Shown piece after piece: positions 10,736 through 18,645 of a stretch of DNA of 64,000 bases. The stretch is from an uncultured Clostridia bacterium (GTDB taxonomy: Bacteria > Bacillota > Clostridia > Oscillospirales > SIG627). Location: assembly GCA_947589595.1 (NCBI GenBank), contig CANQBV010000003.1, positions 1-64,000 of the forward strand. The letters run 5' to 3'. The position numbers and the translations under genes were made by a program. A model generated the notes under the pieces. The model did no database searches. It saw only the letters and a list, made by a program, of their open reading frames with translations, and was not told the origin of the DNA. Numbering within the stretch: the first letter of the stretch is position 1; each line of letters starts with the position of its first letter.

Positions 10736-11569
10736 TTAGTTGATGCTTTCAGCGCCGGGCTTCAGGTTCAGGAAGACAATTTCCTTCGGGTAAATGATCT
10801 TCGCACCGTAAAGATGCAGTCCCTTCACCGCGTCGCCGTGGCGAAGCTCGGGTTCATAGGCCTTTACGGAAGAAACCTGCTCGGCAAAAGCGATCGCGCG
10901 GGCGGTTCTGGCAAAGCAGCGGTAGCTGCCGCCGGTTTCTTCGATATTGTTGCTCACGTACACGTCAAAGCCCATAAAGGATCCAATGTAACCGTTTCCT
11001 AAGGCAGCGGAGTTATCGGTATCGCGCAGTACCTTGGCAAGCACCAGCTTCTGCTCGATCGCCGGCGGTACTTCCAGCGAAATACGGGTGGAATTGGGAA
11101 CGTTATTTTCCATCAGAATTCTTCTGGCTTCTGCCAGCGTGTTGATAATGCTGATACTGGTGGCATTCGCATTGGTAAGGTCCGTTACGCTTTCATCGGT
11201 CAGCGAATAGACAAACTTGTCTGCCACGTCGGCCAGCGCATCGGAGGCTTCCTTCATGGCAGCCTGCATCAATCCTTTTTTGGACTGCGCCCTATCGATC
11301 GAATCGATAAAGAAATTAAATCCCTTCGCCTGATCGATTATGAGCGTTCTTTCATTATCGGAAAGCACCTCGGCGGCCGGCATATCCTGGTTTTTGGTGT
11401 AGTCAAATACCGTAACCGGTCCGACGCCGCAAATCTTCACACGGTCGCCCTCGCCGCGGATCTCGCCTTCAAACTCGCGCGAGCAGAGCTTGACGCCGAC
11501 GTAATCCTTTTCCAGCTCCTTATAAAGAGTTTCGCTCCAAAGTGTAGGAATAAAATTGGTAATAGCCAT
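10736..11569 (-). CDS. Phage major capsid (coat) protein, P22-coat-like
   Basis: 277 aa. The N-terminus (ITNFIPTLWSETLYKELEKDYVGVKLC) and the following EGEIRGEGDRVKICGVGPVTVFDY are typical of the P22/N4-type HK97-fold coat family, in which a short N-arm leads into a beta-rich E-loop. The C-terminal half (GSFMGFDVYVSNNIEETGGSYRC, then RTARAIAFAEQVSSVKAYEPELRHGDAVKGLHLYG) matches the phage capsid P-domain/A-domain pattern. No prohead protease gene is present, consistent with coats that use a separate scaffold and are not cleaved. ATG 11569 follows AAAGGAAA. The scaffold gene lies immediately upstream, the usual order. Confidence 0.75.
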   Translation of the reverse strand: MAITNFIPTLWSETLYKELEKDYVGVKLCSREFEGEIRGEGDRVKICGVGPVTVFDYTKNQDMPAAEVLSDNERTLIIDQAKGFNFFIDSIDRAQSKKGLMQAAMKEASDALADVADKFVYSLTDESVTDLTNANATSISIINTLAEARRILMENNVPNSTRISLEVPPAIEQKLVLAKVLRDTDNSAALGNGYIGSFMGFDVYVSNNIEETGGSYRCFARTARAIAFAEQVSSVKAYEPELRHGDAVKGLHLYGAKIIYPKEIVFLNLKPGAESIN

Positions 11570-11586
11570 TCACGTTTCCTTTCCGA

Positions 11587-12054
11587 TCAGTTCCACTGAT
11601 CCATCGATTTTAAAATTTGGTTGTAGTTTTTGCGGACTTCCGCCTGGGACATCTGCTTCACCATTTCGGGCGAAAAGTATTCCCCCTCGGCTCCGTCGTG
11701 GCGAATGCGGGGCGGTGCGGAAGCGGCATTTTCTTCATTGATCTTTCGGATCCGCTCGTTCTCGCGCTCCTGCATAACCTTGTAGAGCGCAAAGCTCGCC
11801 GCCAGCGATTCGCCCTGTTCCACCTTTTCCCATACTTCTTTGGGAATCATTTTCGCCGTCACTTCGGGAAAAAGCTCGTGAAACAGCGCCACGTCTTCCC
11901 TCATGGCCTCTTCTGAGCGCGCTGTTTTCGGCGCGGCGTCGGGCGCTTCTCCCGGTTCCGCCTCCGTTTCCGGCGCTTCGCTTACCGGAATCTCTTCCTC
12001 GGCAAGCATTTCTTTTTCTTCCTCTTCGGGAAGAACTTTTTCTTTTTTCTTCAT
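11587..12054 (-). CDS. Phage scaffolding-like protein
   Basis: 155 aa, strongly acidic. Residues 1-50 are Glu/Ala/Pro-rich and probably disordered. The middle is helical (ALFHELFPEVTAKMIPKEVW). The C-terminus, YFSPEMVKQMSQAEVRKNYN then SMDQW, is a helix-turn-helix-like end that recurs in scaffolding proteins of Firmicutes short-tailed and siphophage-like heads, where it contacts the coat. Gene order portal-scaffold-coat supports the call. ATG 12054 follows AAAGGAGG. Confidence 0.65.
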   Translation of the reverse strand: MKKKEKVLPEEEEKEMLAEEEIPVSEAPETEAEPGEAPDAAPKTARSEEAMREDVALFHELFPEVTAKMIPKEVWEKVEQGESLAASFALYKVMQERENERIRKINEENAASAPPRIRHDGAEGEYFSPEMVKQMSQAEVRKNYNQILKSMDQWN

Positions 12055-12086
12055 GGTTTCCTCCTTTTTTATTTATTTCAAAAGCA

Positions 12087-13658
12087 TTACGCTTCCGAAC
12101 CTTGAATCATATTCGCCCGGGCCTCCTCTTCGGCACGCCGGACTTCCTGCAGGAGTTCTTCTTTTTTGGTAATATAGCCCTCCGGCAGGCGTTCCAGATA
12201 CTGGGCAAAGCTGATCACTCCCTGAGAAAGCAAACGGTCGAGCGTGGTCACCGTGGCAATTTCGCTCCAGTAAGTAGAAGCGCCGGCGTCCACGTTACAG
12301 GAAAAGAGAATGTTCTCCATTTCCTCCAGCGGCAGGGTATTGCCGAGCAAAGCGCCTTTTTTCCGGTACAGCATCACCCGGGATGAATCGTAATAGCGCA
12401 AAATAAAATCGAGCCAGATCATGCCCAATTGCTCTACCATATGATAAAGCCCGCGGCGCTGCAGATCGAGCGGCACCGAGCTGGATTGCTGCAGAGCAAT
12501 GATCGCGCTGGTATTATCCGGCTGTACATTGCCGAGCGCCGCGTCAGTCGCGCCCATCAATTCCTTGGTAACGGCGAGCGTCATATTGATCACTTCCAGA
12601 AAACCGGTCTGCATACTGCCCGGCTCAATCCGTAAAACGGCGTTTTCCACCGGACCGTTCACCGCCACCGCCTCGCCGATCGCATTGGTCCATTCATCAA
12701 TGAGATTGGCGTTATACATCACCTTGGAGAAGGAAAGATCCATCATATGCTTCATCACCATGGCGAACGCTTTGTTGATATAGAGCTGATTTTCCACCAG
12801 AGCCGTTGCCACCGCCTGCCCGTGATAGGAATTTTTCACGCGTTCCCAGTTCATCATGGCGACCGGGTACAGGCGCAGCCCCGTGTCGCGCTCAGGGCAG
12901 ATCACGGCAGAGCGGCAGCTTTTCCGCAGGTGGACGGTGCCGTTCTTCTTATAAAGAAGGATCACAAACGTGGTTTTGGTGCCGTCCAGTTCTTTTTTGC
13001 CGAAATCTCCGGATTGCTCGCCGGTGTCGTTGTCCGCCACGATCGATTCAATCTCCTCCCGCGTTGCGCCGTTCCGTCTGGCTTCCTCACGCAGCTTTGA
13101 TGTCAATTCTCTCCCTGAGATCAGAATATACGGCTGTTCCTCTACGGACGCGGTATTCACATCCCCGAAAAACACATTGGTGCTGTCAATCAGACTGGTT
13201 ACAAAATCCCCCGTAAAGCCCTGCGCCGTTTTGCGGGTGGGATCCCAATATACATAGGCAAACATATCGCCCGTTACCGCGGCGTCCAAAAGCCCCTCGG
13301 CCAGAAAAAGATCCATTTTGTCTTTTTCAAAGCGGTAGTTCAAAAAGCCGGTCAGCGTCTGGCAAACCTCGTCGATCACGCGGCGCTTTTCTTCGTCGTA
13401 CAGGCAGCTGATGCCGTCGGCGTTGAAATGCAGTGAGATCTTCTGCGAAAGAATCGTGGAAATAAAGAAATTGATTACGCGTTTAAACAAATTAAACACC
13501 GGCGTGGGTAAATTTCCCGCTTCAACGCCGCTCCACTGGTCGCCGCGGTAAAAACGCTCGTTGCGCGCCACCGTGTCGTAAAGACCGATCCTGCGGTTAT
13601 ACTCCTTCCCTTTTTCATACAGATCAAAATCTGCCGTTACGGTTTTTGTGTCTTTCAT
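12087..13658 (-). CDS. Phage portal protein
   Basis: 523 aa; portals form the dodecameric ring through which DNA enters and leaves the capsid. Features include RNERFYRGDQWSG and PVFNLFKRVINFFISTILSQK near residues 28-70, a beta-rich wing region (FVTSLIDSTNVFFGDVN; VILLYKKNGTVHLRKS), the helix GQAVATALVENQLYINKAFAMVMKHMMDLS near 300, and the crown helices NTSAIIALQQSSSVPLDLQRRG and YHMVEQLGMIWLDFILRYY. These resemble the P22/N4-like portal family. Start ATG 13658 after CGGAGGAATT; the ORF-track extension to 13730 runs into the promoter. It is the first gene of the operon; no terminase is encoded upstream. Confidence 0.8.
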   Translation of the reverse strand: MKDTKTVTADFDLYEKGKEYNRRIGLYDTVARNERFYRGDQWSGVEAGNLPTPVFNLFKRVINFFISTILSQKISLHFNADGISCLYDEEKRRVIDEVCQTLTGFLNYRFEKDKMDLFLAEGLLDAAVTGDMFAYVYWDPTRKTAQGFTGDFVTSLIDSTNVFFGDVNTASVEEQPYILISGRELTSKLREEARRNGATREEIESIVADNDTGEQSGDFGKKELDGTKTTFVILLYKKNGTVHLRKSCRSAVICPERDTGLRLYPVAMMNWERVKNSYHGQAVATALVENQLYINKAFAMVMKHMMDLSFSKVMYNANLIDEWTNAIGEAVAVNGPVENAVLRIEPGSMQTGFLEVINMTLAVTKELMGATDAALGNVQPDNTSAIIALQQSSSVPLDLQRRGLYHMVEQLGMIWLDFILRYYDSSRVMLYRKKGALLGNTLPLEEMENILFSCNVDAGASTYWSEIATVTTLDRLLSQGVISFAQYLERLPEGYITKKEELLQEVRRAEEEARANMIQGSEA

Positions 13659-13700
13659 AATTCCTCCGTTTTTTTCGCACGTCAAGGTGCTTTGTTCATG

Positions 13701-13740
13701 GCGGAGTATACTTTGCCTTGACCCTGCCACGCAATGACAT
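13701..13740 (-). promoter_or_regulatory. Shared 40-bp promoter element, head operon copy
   Basis: On the minus strand the element reads ATGTCATTGCGTGGCAGGGT, then nine variable bases, then GTATACTCCGC, ending 42 bp before the portal start. The same element, differing at 6 positions, precedes the holin/endolysin cassette at 23205-23244. It can be read as a sigma-A promoter (TTGCGT, 18 bp, TATACT) or as a sigma-54 promoter, since TGGCA and AGGCA give the invariant GG-N10-GC. Conservation across both readings cannot separate them. Confidence 0.7.
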
Positions 13741-13765
13741 CTTTGTGAACATTTTGTAAACGGGC

Positions 13766-13793
13766 AAAAAAAGCGGAGAAAAATTCTCCGCTT
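13766..13793 (-). terminator. yitT terminator
   Basis: Perfect 10-bp stem AAGCGGAGAA/TTCTCCGCTT with a 3-nt loop, followed on the minus strand by seven T. It insulates the head operon from yitT. Confidence 0.85.
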
Positions 13794-13819
13794 GCGGCTT
13801 TCTTTTATAATTTTTTTAT

Positions 13820-14725
13820 TCAGATCTCGCTGTCCGCTCTTTTTTCCGGGCGTTTTTTGCCGGATATGTTGTAATTTCCGTAAATCTCGTTGACCGAGCT
13901 GATATAGGCAAACGACCCGGGATAGCTTTCAATAATTTTTTGCAGCTTAATGATCTGGTGCTTATTAATCACGCAGATCAAAAGGTCGGTCTCTTTGCCG
14001 GAAAACATTCCCTTGGCGGGGATCACGGTGGCGCTGTGGTGTGTCTTCCGGATAATCTCCTGCGACATGGCCGCAAAATCGCGCGTTATGATCTCAAATT
14101 TCACCTGGCTCTTGCCGCCCTGGATGATCCTGTCGCTGATCAGGCTGGTCAGATAGCTGTAAATGATGCAGCAGATCACCGGCTCGATCTTATAGTCATA
14201 TACAAAATACGAAGCCAGCGCCACCGAGGAGTTCAAAATAAAAATAATCCGCATCAAATTCTGCTCCGGCCGTTTGTGGTGCACCAACGCTCCCACCACA
14301 CTGGTTCCGCCTGTGGAAGCGTTCACCTTGATCGTCACACCGTAAATGACGCCGTTGACCACGCCGGCGGCAACCGGCGCCAGCACGGTGCTGGTACCGT
14401 TCGGCGTTTCATAAATATACGGGCTGATATCGACCAGGCCATATTTAAAAACCAAAGCAAATAAGGAAAACGCCAGGCTGAACGCCAGCGTTTTGGCGGC
14501 GTAATCGCGGTTCAAAATAAAAATCGCAATCAGGCAAAGCGGCACGTTAAGCAGTAAATTCATATAACCAATACTGAATTGCAGCTTGTACTGGATCATG
14601 GTGGCGATTCCGTTCAGCCCCGCCGGCGCAAAGGAATTCGGAAAAACGAAGATTTCATAATTGAGCGCCATCAAAAACGCCATTGCGATCACCAAAGCGT
14701 ATTCGCGCGTTCTTTTCAGTCCCAT
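13820..14725 (-). CDS. YitT family membrane protein (DUF161/DUF2179)
   Basis: 301 aa. The N-terminal two thirds has five or six membrane helices with the family motif NSFAPAGLNGIATMIQY near residue 30 and VNASTGGTSVVGALVH near 135. The C-terminal DUF2179 domain (about 210-285) is soluble: FEIITRDFAAMSQEIIR, then a GMFSGKETDLLICVINKHQ strand pair. The molecular function of the family is not established; paralogues are common in Firmicutes. ATG 14725 follows GGGAGGATTTTC. Divergent from the LysR gene with a 129-bp shared control region. Confidence 0.88.
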   Translation of the reverse strand: MGLKRTREYALVIAMAFLMALNYEIFVFPNSFAPAGLNGIATMIQYKLQFSIGYMNLLLNVPLCLIAIFILNRDYAAKTLAFSLAFSLFALVFKYGLVDISPYIYETPNGTSTVLAPVAAGVVNGVIYGVTIKVNASTGGTSVVGALVHHKRPEQNLMRIIFILNSSVALASYFVYDYKIEPVICCIIYSYLTSLISDRIIQGGKSQVKFEIITRDFAAMSQEIIRKTHHSATVIPAKGMFSGKETDLLICVINKHQIIKLQKIIESYPGSFAYISSVNEIYGNYNISGKKRPEKRADSEI

Positions 14726-14784
14726 GAAAATCCTCCCGTCAAATTTTACAAACCTACTTGATTTTTTTCAGTGCGTATATTATA

Positions 14785-14796
14785 ATGCAGTTGCAT
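14785..14796. promoter_or_regulatory. Palindromic operator in the yitT-lysR intergenic region
   Basis: Perfect inverted repeat ATGCA-GT-TGCAT lying next to a yitT-facing TATAAT (14779-14784 region), between two divergent genes. LysR-type regulators usually bind such an interrupted dyad between themselves and a divergent target. The assignment to this LysR is inference. Confidence 0.45.
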
Positions 14797-14854
14797 CCAT
14801 AAGTAAAATATCATTTTTGCTTAAAATCTATACAAAATTAAAATAGGTGGCCCT

Positions 14855-15730
14855 ATGGATATTAAAGTACTGCGAAACTTCGTGGAAATCGTAGAGAGCG
14901 GTTCCCTGACCGCAGCCTCGAAAAAGCTTTTCATTGCCCAGCCCGCCCTTTCCAATCAACTCAAAACTCTGGAAAAAGAAATGAACGCCCTTCTGATCGA
15001 ACGCAATTCCCGCCACCAAAAGCTCACCGATGCCGGCGTGCTTTTCTACGAACGCGCCAAAAGCATCATCCTGTTGGAAAACTCCATGGCCAAGGAAATC
15101 AGTGATTTTGAAAACGGCGACTCCGGCATTTTGAAGATCGCCACCATTCCCTCGGGCGCCATTTCCATGCTGGACAGCATTATTCCCCGTTTTACGGAAA
15201 AATACCCGAAAGTAAAATTTGAATTCTACGAAAAAGAGTCCGATTCCATTCTCCAGCTTTTGGAGGACGGCACAGTCGATATCGGCATCATCCGCACTCC
15301 CTGCCGCATCACACCGGAAATGGACGCCTTTTATATCAGCGATGAAAAACTGGTCTGCGCCTATCGCAGCGATATCTTTTCCCTTCCCGGCAAAAACGGC
15401 GAAATCGATCTGGCGGATTTGGGCGATTTTCCCATTGTTATCATTCACCGCTATGAAGAAATGTTCCGCGCTCTTTGCGAGGAAAAAAGCTTTGTTCCCA
15501 ATATCCGCAACGTCAACCAGCAAGTCACGATCAATCTCAAATGGGCGGAAGCGGGGCTGGGGGTGGCCATCGTACCGGAATCCACGCTCTCGTTCTGTGC
15601 GCATCCTTTGGAATACAAACGCTTCAAAGGTGTCGATTTTTCCACAAAGCGCGCCATTCTGACCATGAAAAACAATTATATATCCAGAGCCACAAAAAAT
15701 TTCCTTGCGCTTTGTAAAGAAACCTTATAA
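14855..15730 (+). CDS. LysR-family transcriptional regulator
   Basis: 291 aa. N-terminal winged helix-turn-helix (MDIKVLRNFVEIVESGSLTAAS; recognition helix near AQPALSNQLKTLEKEM), then a linker helix and a periplasmic-binding-protein-like effector domain (about 90-290). The effector is unknown. ATG 14855 follows AGGTGG. Divergence from yitT and the intergenic palindrome suggest that it controls yitT, itself, or both. Confidence 0.9.
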   Translation: MDIKVLRNFVEIVESGSLTAASKKLFIAQPALSNQLKTLEKEMNALLIERNSRHQKLTDAGVLFYERAKSIILLENSMAKEISDFENGDSGILKIATIPSGAISMLDSIIPRFTEKYPKVKFEFYEKESDSILQLLEDGTVDIGIIRTPCRITPEMDAFYISDEKLVCAYRSDIFSLPGKNGEIDLADLGDFPIVIIHRYEEMFRALCEEKSFVPNIRNVNQQVTINLKWAEAGLGVAIVPESTLSFCAHPLEYKRFKGVDFSTKRAILTMKNNYISRATKNFLALCKETL

Positions 15731-15772
15731 TTTTTTACATAAAAAGCCTCTGAAAAAAGTGACTTCTCATAA

Positions 15773-15871
15773 GAAGATTTGAGAAATCCAAAGAAGAAAT
15801 CGATTGACGAAGGTAAAATCCGTGTGATCCTCGGACACTCCGGCTCGGGAAAAAGTTCGCTTCTCAATCTA
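15773..15871 (+). pseudogene. Remnant of an ABC transporter ATPase (Walker A region)
   Basis: An unbroken frame following a stop at 15770 encodes ...SIDEGKIRVILGHSGSGKSSLLNL. This matches the strand and P-loop of an ABC ATPase (GxxGxGKS/T) with the preceding EGKI and following SLLNL usual in the family. No start codon, no signature or Walker B follows; homology stops abruptly before the HMA gene's SD. It is therefore a short gene relic, left by deletion, between the LysR gene and the HMA gene. Confidence 0.75.
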
Positions 15872-15902
15872 CCGGGAGATTTGGGGAAAAGGAGAAATTA
15901 TT

Positions 15903-16172
15903 ATGCTTAAAATTACGGTGAAAATTGACGGAATGATGTGCGGAATGTGCGAGAGCCATATCAACGACGCGGTACGCCGTGTGTTTCCCGTAAAAAAGGT
16001 TTCATCCTCTCACGGAAAAGGCGAAACCATCATTCTTACGGAAAACGATATCGAAGAAACGGCGCTGCGGTCTGCAATCGAAGCTACGGGCTATAAAGTG
16101 CTGTCGGTTACAAAAGAACCGTATGAGAAAAAAGGACTGTTTCCTTTTGGCAAGGAAAAGGGAAAAAGGTGA
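15903..16172 (+). CDS. Heavy-metal-associated (HMA) domain protein, CopZ-like
   Basis: 89 aa with one HMA domain: KITVKIDGMMCGMCESHINDA carries the metal-binding CxxC at about residues 13-16, followed by the expected beta-alpha-beta-beta-alpha-beta pattern (ETALRSAIEATGYKVLSV). A short basic tail follows (KKGLFPFGKEKGKR). Such proteins carry Cu(I) or similar soft metals to a P-type ATPase or repressor; none lies in the window. ATG 15903 follows AAAAGGAG. The remnant ABC ATPase immediately upstream suggests local rearrangement. Confidence 0.85.
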   Translation: MLKITVKIDGMMCGMCESHINDAVRRVFPVKKVSSSHGKGETIILTENDIEETALRSAIEATGYKVLSVTKEPYEKKGLFPFGKEKGKR

Positions 16173-16330
16173 CGATCGTACCATTGCTTCTTTCCTTGAT
16201 CCCTATGGCCGTCCTTATTCCGACGCTTTTCGCAAGGTTGAATTTATCCAGAATACAAAGATCGCAGAAAAAGAAAAGGACGGACAGCCGAAACTGTCCG
16301 TCCTGCTCCGAAGCCGCCGCTTTCCGCTGA
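16169..16330 (+). CDS. Possible small membrane peptide coupled to the HMA gene
   Basis: Starting at GTG 16169, which overlaps the HMA stop codon (GTGA), an open frame of 53 codons encodes a single hydrophobic segment (VPLLLSLIPMAVLIPTLF) followed by a basic stretch and CPSC. Too short for the ORF track. Against it: its second half is the translation of a terminator hairpin serving the opposite-strand gene (16277-16304). It could be a truncated remnant or chance. Confidence 0.3.
   Translation: MTIVPLLLSLIPMAVLIPTLFARLNLSRIQRSQKKKRTDSRNCPSCSEAAAFR
16267..16304 (-). terminator. Terminator of the lgt-folD-lipoprotein operon
   Basis: Perfect 11-bp stem AGGACGGACAG/CTGTCCGTCCT with a 6-nt loop, followed on the minus strand by TTTTCTTTTT. 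Confidence 0.8.
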
Positions 16331-16367
16331 AATATCCTTATGAGAAACAGCGTAAGCGGCTTTTTTT
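16311..16367 (+). terminator. Terminator downstream of the HMA gene
   Basis: AAGCCGC (16311-16317) pairs with GCGGCTT (16356-16362), with an inner CGCTG/CAGCG stem, followed by seven T on the plus strand. Confidence 0.65.
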
Positions 16368-16371
16368 GTTG

Positions 16372-17430
16372 TTACGGTTTTGCGGAGTCTACCAGCTGCA
16401 TCAGCACTTTATCCCAAACCAAGTTTTCACGCAAAACGTCTTCGCCGTATTCTTCAATAAATTCCTCCAGCGAATCGAATTCGGCCTGCGCGCTGGCGTA
16501 GTATTCCTCGACCCCGGCCTGATATTCCTCATCGCTGATGGTAATATTCATCAGGCGGGAAAGCTGGATAAAGATCATATCGGTTTTCACCGATTCCTCG
16601 GCATACGCCTGCATATCCGCCTGGAAAGTGTCGTAATCCGTCTGCAAATAGGTGGTTAGAAACTCTTCCAGTTCCACGCCGTATTGTGCGGCGGTGCTTT
16701 CGTATTTCTCCAGATACGACTGTCTGTACTGTTCCAATTCCGGTTCGGGGTACTTCAATACCTCTACCTCGCGGCAGAAAGCATTCCAGACCGCGTACAT
16801 TTTATTGTCGAGCTTTTGCTGCAGAATATCTTCCCGCACGACCGCGCGGAAATCCGCCACGGTTTGAAAATCATATCCTTCCAAAGAAGCGACAAATTCA
16901 TCGTCACACTCCGGTACGGCGGCCGCGGAAACGCGGATCACTTCGGTCTCGATCTGCAACGTTTTCCCGGCGTAGCTTCCGTAATAATAGTCGTCATCCG
17001 GAAAGGTATATTCCGTAAAGACCGTTTCGTTTGCGGCTGCGCCGATCAGCGCGTCGCCGATCGTTTCTTTCAGCGCGTCACCCGTTTTCTGGCCGATCAC
17101 GATCGCCGTATCGGCCTCTGTCAGATCCTCCACAACCTGCCCGTCCAGATAGCAATAGTAGGAAAGATCTACCTTATCATACGGTTCGGCTTTCCGCCCC
17201 TCTTCCTCGGTGAAGATCGCATAGGTAAGCATCACCTGAAAAATCGCATCATCGATCTCCTCTTCGGTACAGACGTTCGGATCGTCGTACTCAGCCTGAA
17301 CAGCCGTATAGTCCGGCATTCGGATATATTCCGAAAGATCGTAGTCGTATGGCGTATCCGAATCTTTCTTGCAGCCCGCGAGGCAGCAAAGCAGCGTCGT
17401 CGCCAAAAACAGGGAAAGTATCTTTTTCAT
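16372..17430 (-). CDS. Trigger-factor-like lipoprotein 2
   Basis: 352 aa. Lipoprotein signal peptide with lipobox LAGC (Cys about residue 20), so anchored outside the membrane. The mature part has a beta-rich region comparable to the FKBP-type domain of trigger factor (DKVDLSYYCYLDGQVVEDL ... AIVIGQKTGDALKETIGDALIGA), then long helices (DDEFVASLEGYDFQTVADFR; EPELEQYRQSYLEKYESTAAQYG) like the trigger factor C-terminal arms. It is probably an extracytoplasmic chaperone or prolyl isomerase for secreted proteins. The FKBP part is more diverged than in its neighbour, so isomerase activity is doubtful. Only 10 bp separate it from lipoprotein 1. Confidence 0.7.
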   Translation of the reverse strand: MKKILSLFLATTLLCCLAGCKKDSDTPYDYDLSEYIRMPDYTAVQAEYDDPNVCTEEEIDDAIFQVMLTYAIFTEEEGRKAEPYDKVDLSYYCYLDGQVVEDLTEADTAIVIGQKTGDALKETIGDALIGAAANETVFTEYTFPDDDYYYGSYAGKTLQIETEVIRVSAAAVPECDDEFVASLEGYDFQTVADFRAVVREDILQQKLDNKMYAVWNAFCREVEVLKYPEPELEQYRQSYLEKYESTAAQYGVELEEFLTTYLQTDYDTFQADMQAYAEESVKTDMIFIQLSRLMNITISDEEYQAGVEEYYASAQAEFDSLEEFIEEYGEDVLRENLVWDKVLMQLVDSAKP

Positions 17431-17440
17431 GATCTACTCC

Positions 17441-18631
17441 TTATACGGCTGTCATTTCAGCGGCTTCATATACAAATTGGCTCACCAGCTGATACAAAAG
17501 ATTATTTACAAAATATGAAGATCCGTAAATGCCGTTATAATACTGGAGCATGGAATGCACGCTTGAAAAAGAAGAACCGTTTTCATAAGCGCCCATGATC
17601 ATCGCCTCTACCTGCTCGTCGGTCCAGGTCAGATTTTCTTTTTGGGCGATCGTAAAAATATAGAGATCCGTCAGCACCGACGAGCGCGCATATTCGTTGG
17701 CGTCGTTTTCCAGCTCCTCCGGCGTCATATTCATATTGTTTTTAATATAATCCTCCAGCGATTGCCCTGCATAAGACGCATACTGCTGAATATAGGAAAG
17801 GTACTGATCGAAATAATGCTGTCTTTCCTTTTCCGGCAGTTCAATGACCTCGCTGTTTGCGATCACCTGCCGGCGCAGATACTCCACAACGTACTGGTAA
17901 GCCTGGGCTTTCTGTTCCTCAATAAGATCGGCCTTCACATCTTCCTTCAGTTCCTCCAGCGAAGCATATTGGGAAGAATAGAGGGCGTTGATCACCTCTA
18001 CCGTCACTTCCGGAATCTCGGGGCGTTTGACCTCATGAATTTTCACTTCAAACACCACGTCTTTGTCGGCCACCTCTTCGTTTCCGTAATAGGGCGAAAA
18101 ATGGAGATTCAGTTTCACGGTATCGCCGATTGCGGCGCCGATCAGGCCGGCTTCGAAGCCGTCGATAAAGGAGTCGCTGCCGATCAAAAGATCCGTCCCC
18201 TCGGCAGATCCGTTCTCCAGCTCTTCTCCATCGATAAAGCCTTTGTAATCGATCGTTGCCACATCGAATTTCTGCACCTTTCCCTCGGTAAGGGTGGTAT
18301 ACGCATCATCGTTGACCGTATTGTTCAAAAGGATCAGGACAAGATAATCGTCGATTTTTTCATCGGTGATCTCTGCGGAGATCATGGGGTCGTCCGGATA
18401 GGTCAGATTTTTATATTCCCCGGGAATGAAAAAGGCGGAAAAATCCTCATAGCGATACAGTGTTTTCTCATCTCCGCCGTTTCGCAGATTGGCTATGTAG
18501 TCGGCAATCGCCTGTTCATCGGAAATCTCCTCGGTTTCTCCCGCGGGATGCGTTTCGTTTTCGGTTTTCCCGCAGGAAACTGCCAAAAACAGCAGCAAAG
18601 CCGCCAGCAAAAACGACCCAATTTTTTTCAT
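17441..18631 (-). CDS. Trigger-factor-like lipoprotein 1 (FKBP-type)
   Basis: 396 aa. Signal peptide with a lipobox-like AVSC. A recognisable FKBP/trigger-factor PPIase domain covers about 115-205 (VATIDYKGFIDGEELENGSAEG, LLIGSDSFIDGFEAGLIGAAIG, KDVVFEVKIHEVK), followed by helical C-terminal arms (EVINALYSSQYASLEELKEDVKADL). Cytosolic trigger factor lacks a signal sequence, so this is a surface-anchored relative, likely helping exported proteins fold. ATG 18631 is preferred because AAAGGA lies upstream; ATG 18649 would overlap the folD stop but has no SD. Confidence 0.8.
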   Translation of the reverse strand: MKKIGSFLLAALLLFLAVSCGKTENETHPAGETEEISDEQAIADYIANLRNGGDEKTLYRYEDFSAFFIPGEYKNLTYPDDPMISAEITDEKIDDYLVLILLNNTVNDDAYTTLTEGKVQKFDVATIDYKGFIDGEELENGSAEGTDLLIGSDSFIDGFEAGLIGAAIGDTVKLNLHFSPYYGNEEVADKDVVFEVKIHEVKRPEIPEVTVEVINALYSSQYASLEELKEDVKADLIEEQKAQAYQYVVEYLRRQVIANSEVIELPEKERQHYFDQYLSYIQQYASYAGQSLEDYIKNNMNMTPEELENDANEYARSSVLTDLYIFTIAQKENLTWTDEQVEAMIMGAYENGSSFSSVHSMLQYYNGIYGSSYFVNNLLYQLVSQFVYEAAEMTAV

Positions 18632-18645
18632 GCTTCTTTTTCCTT

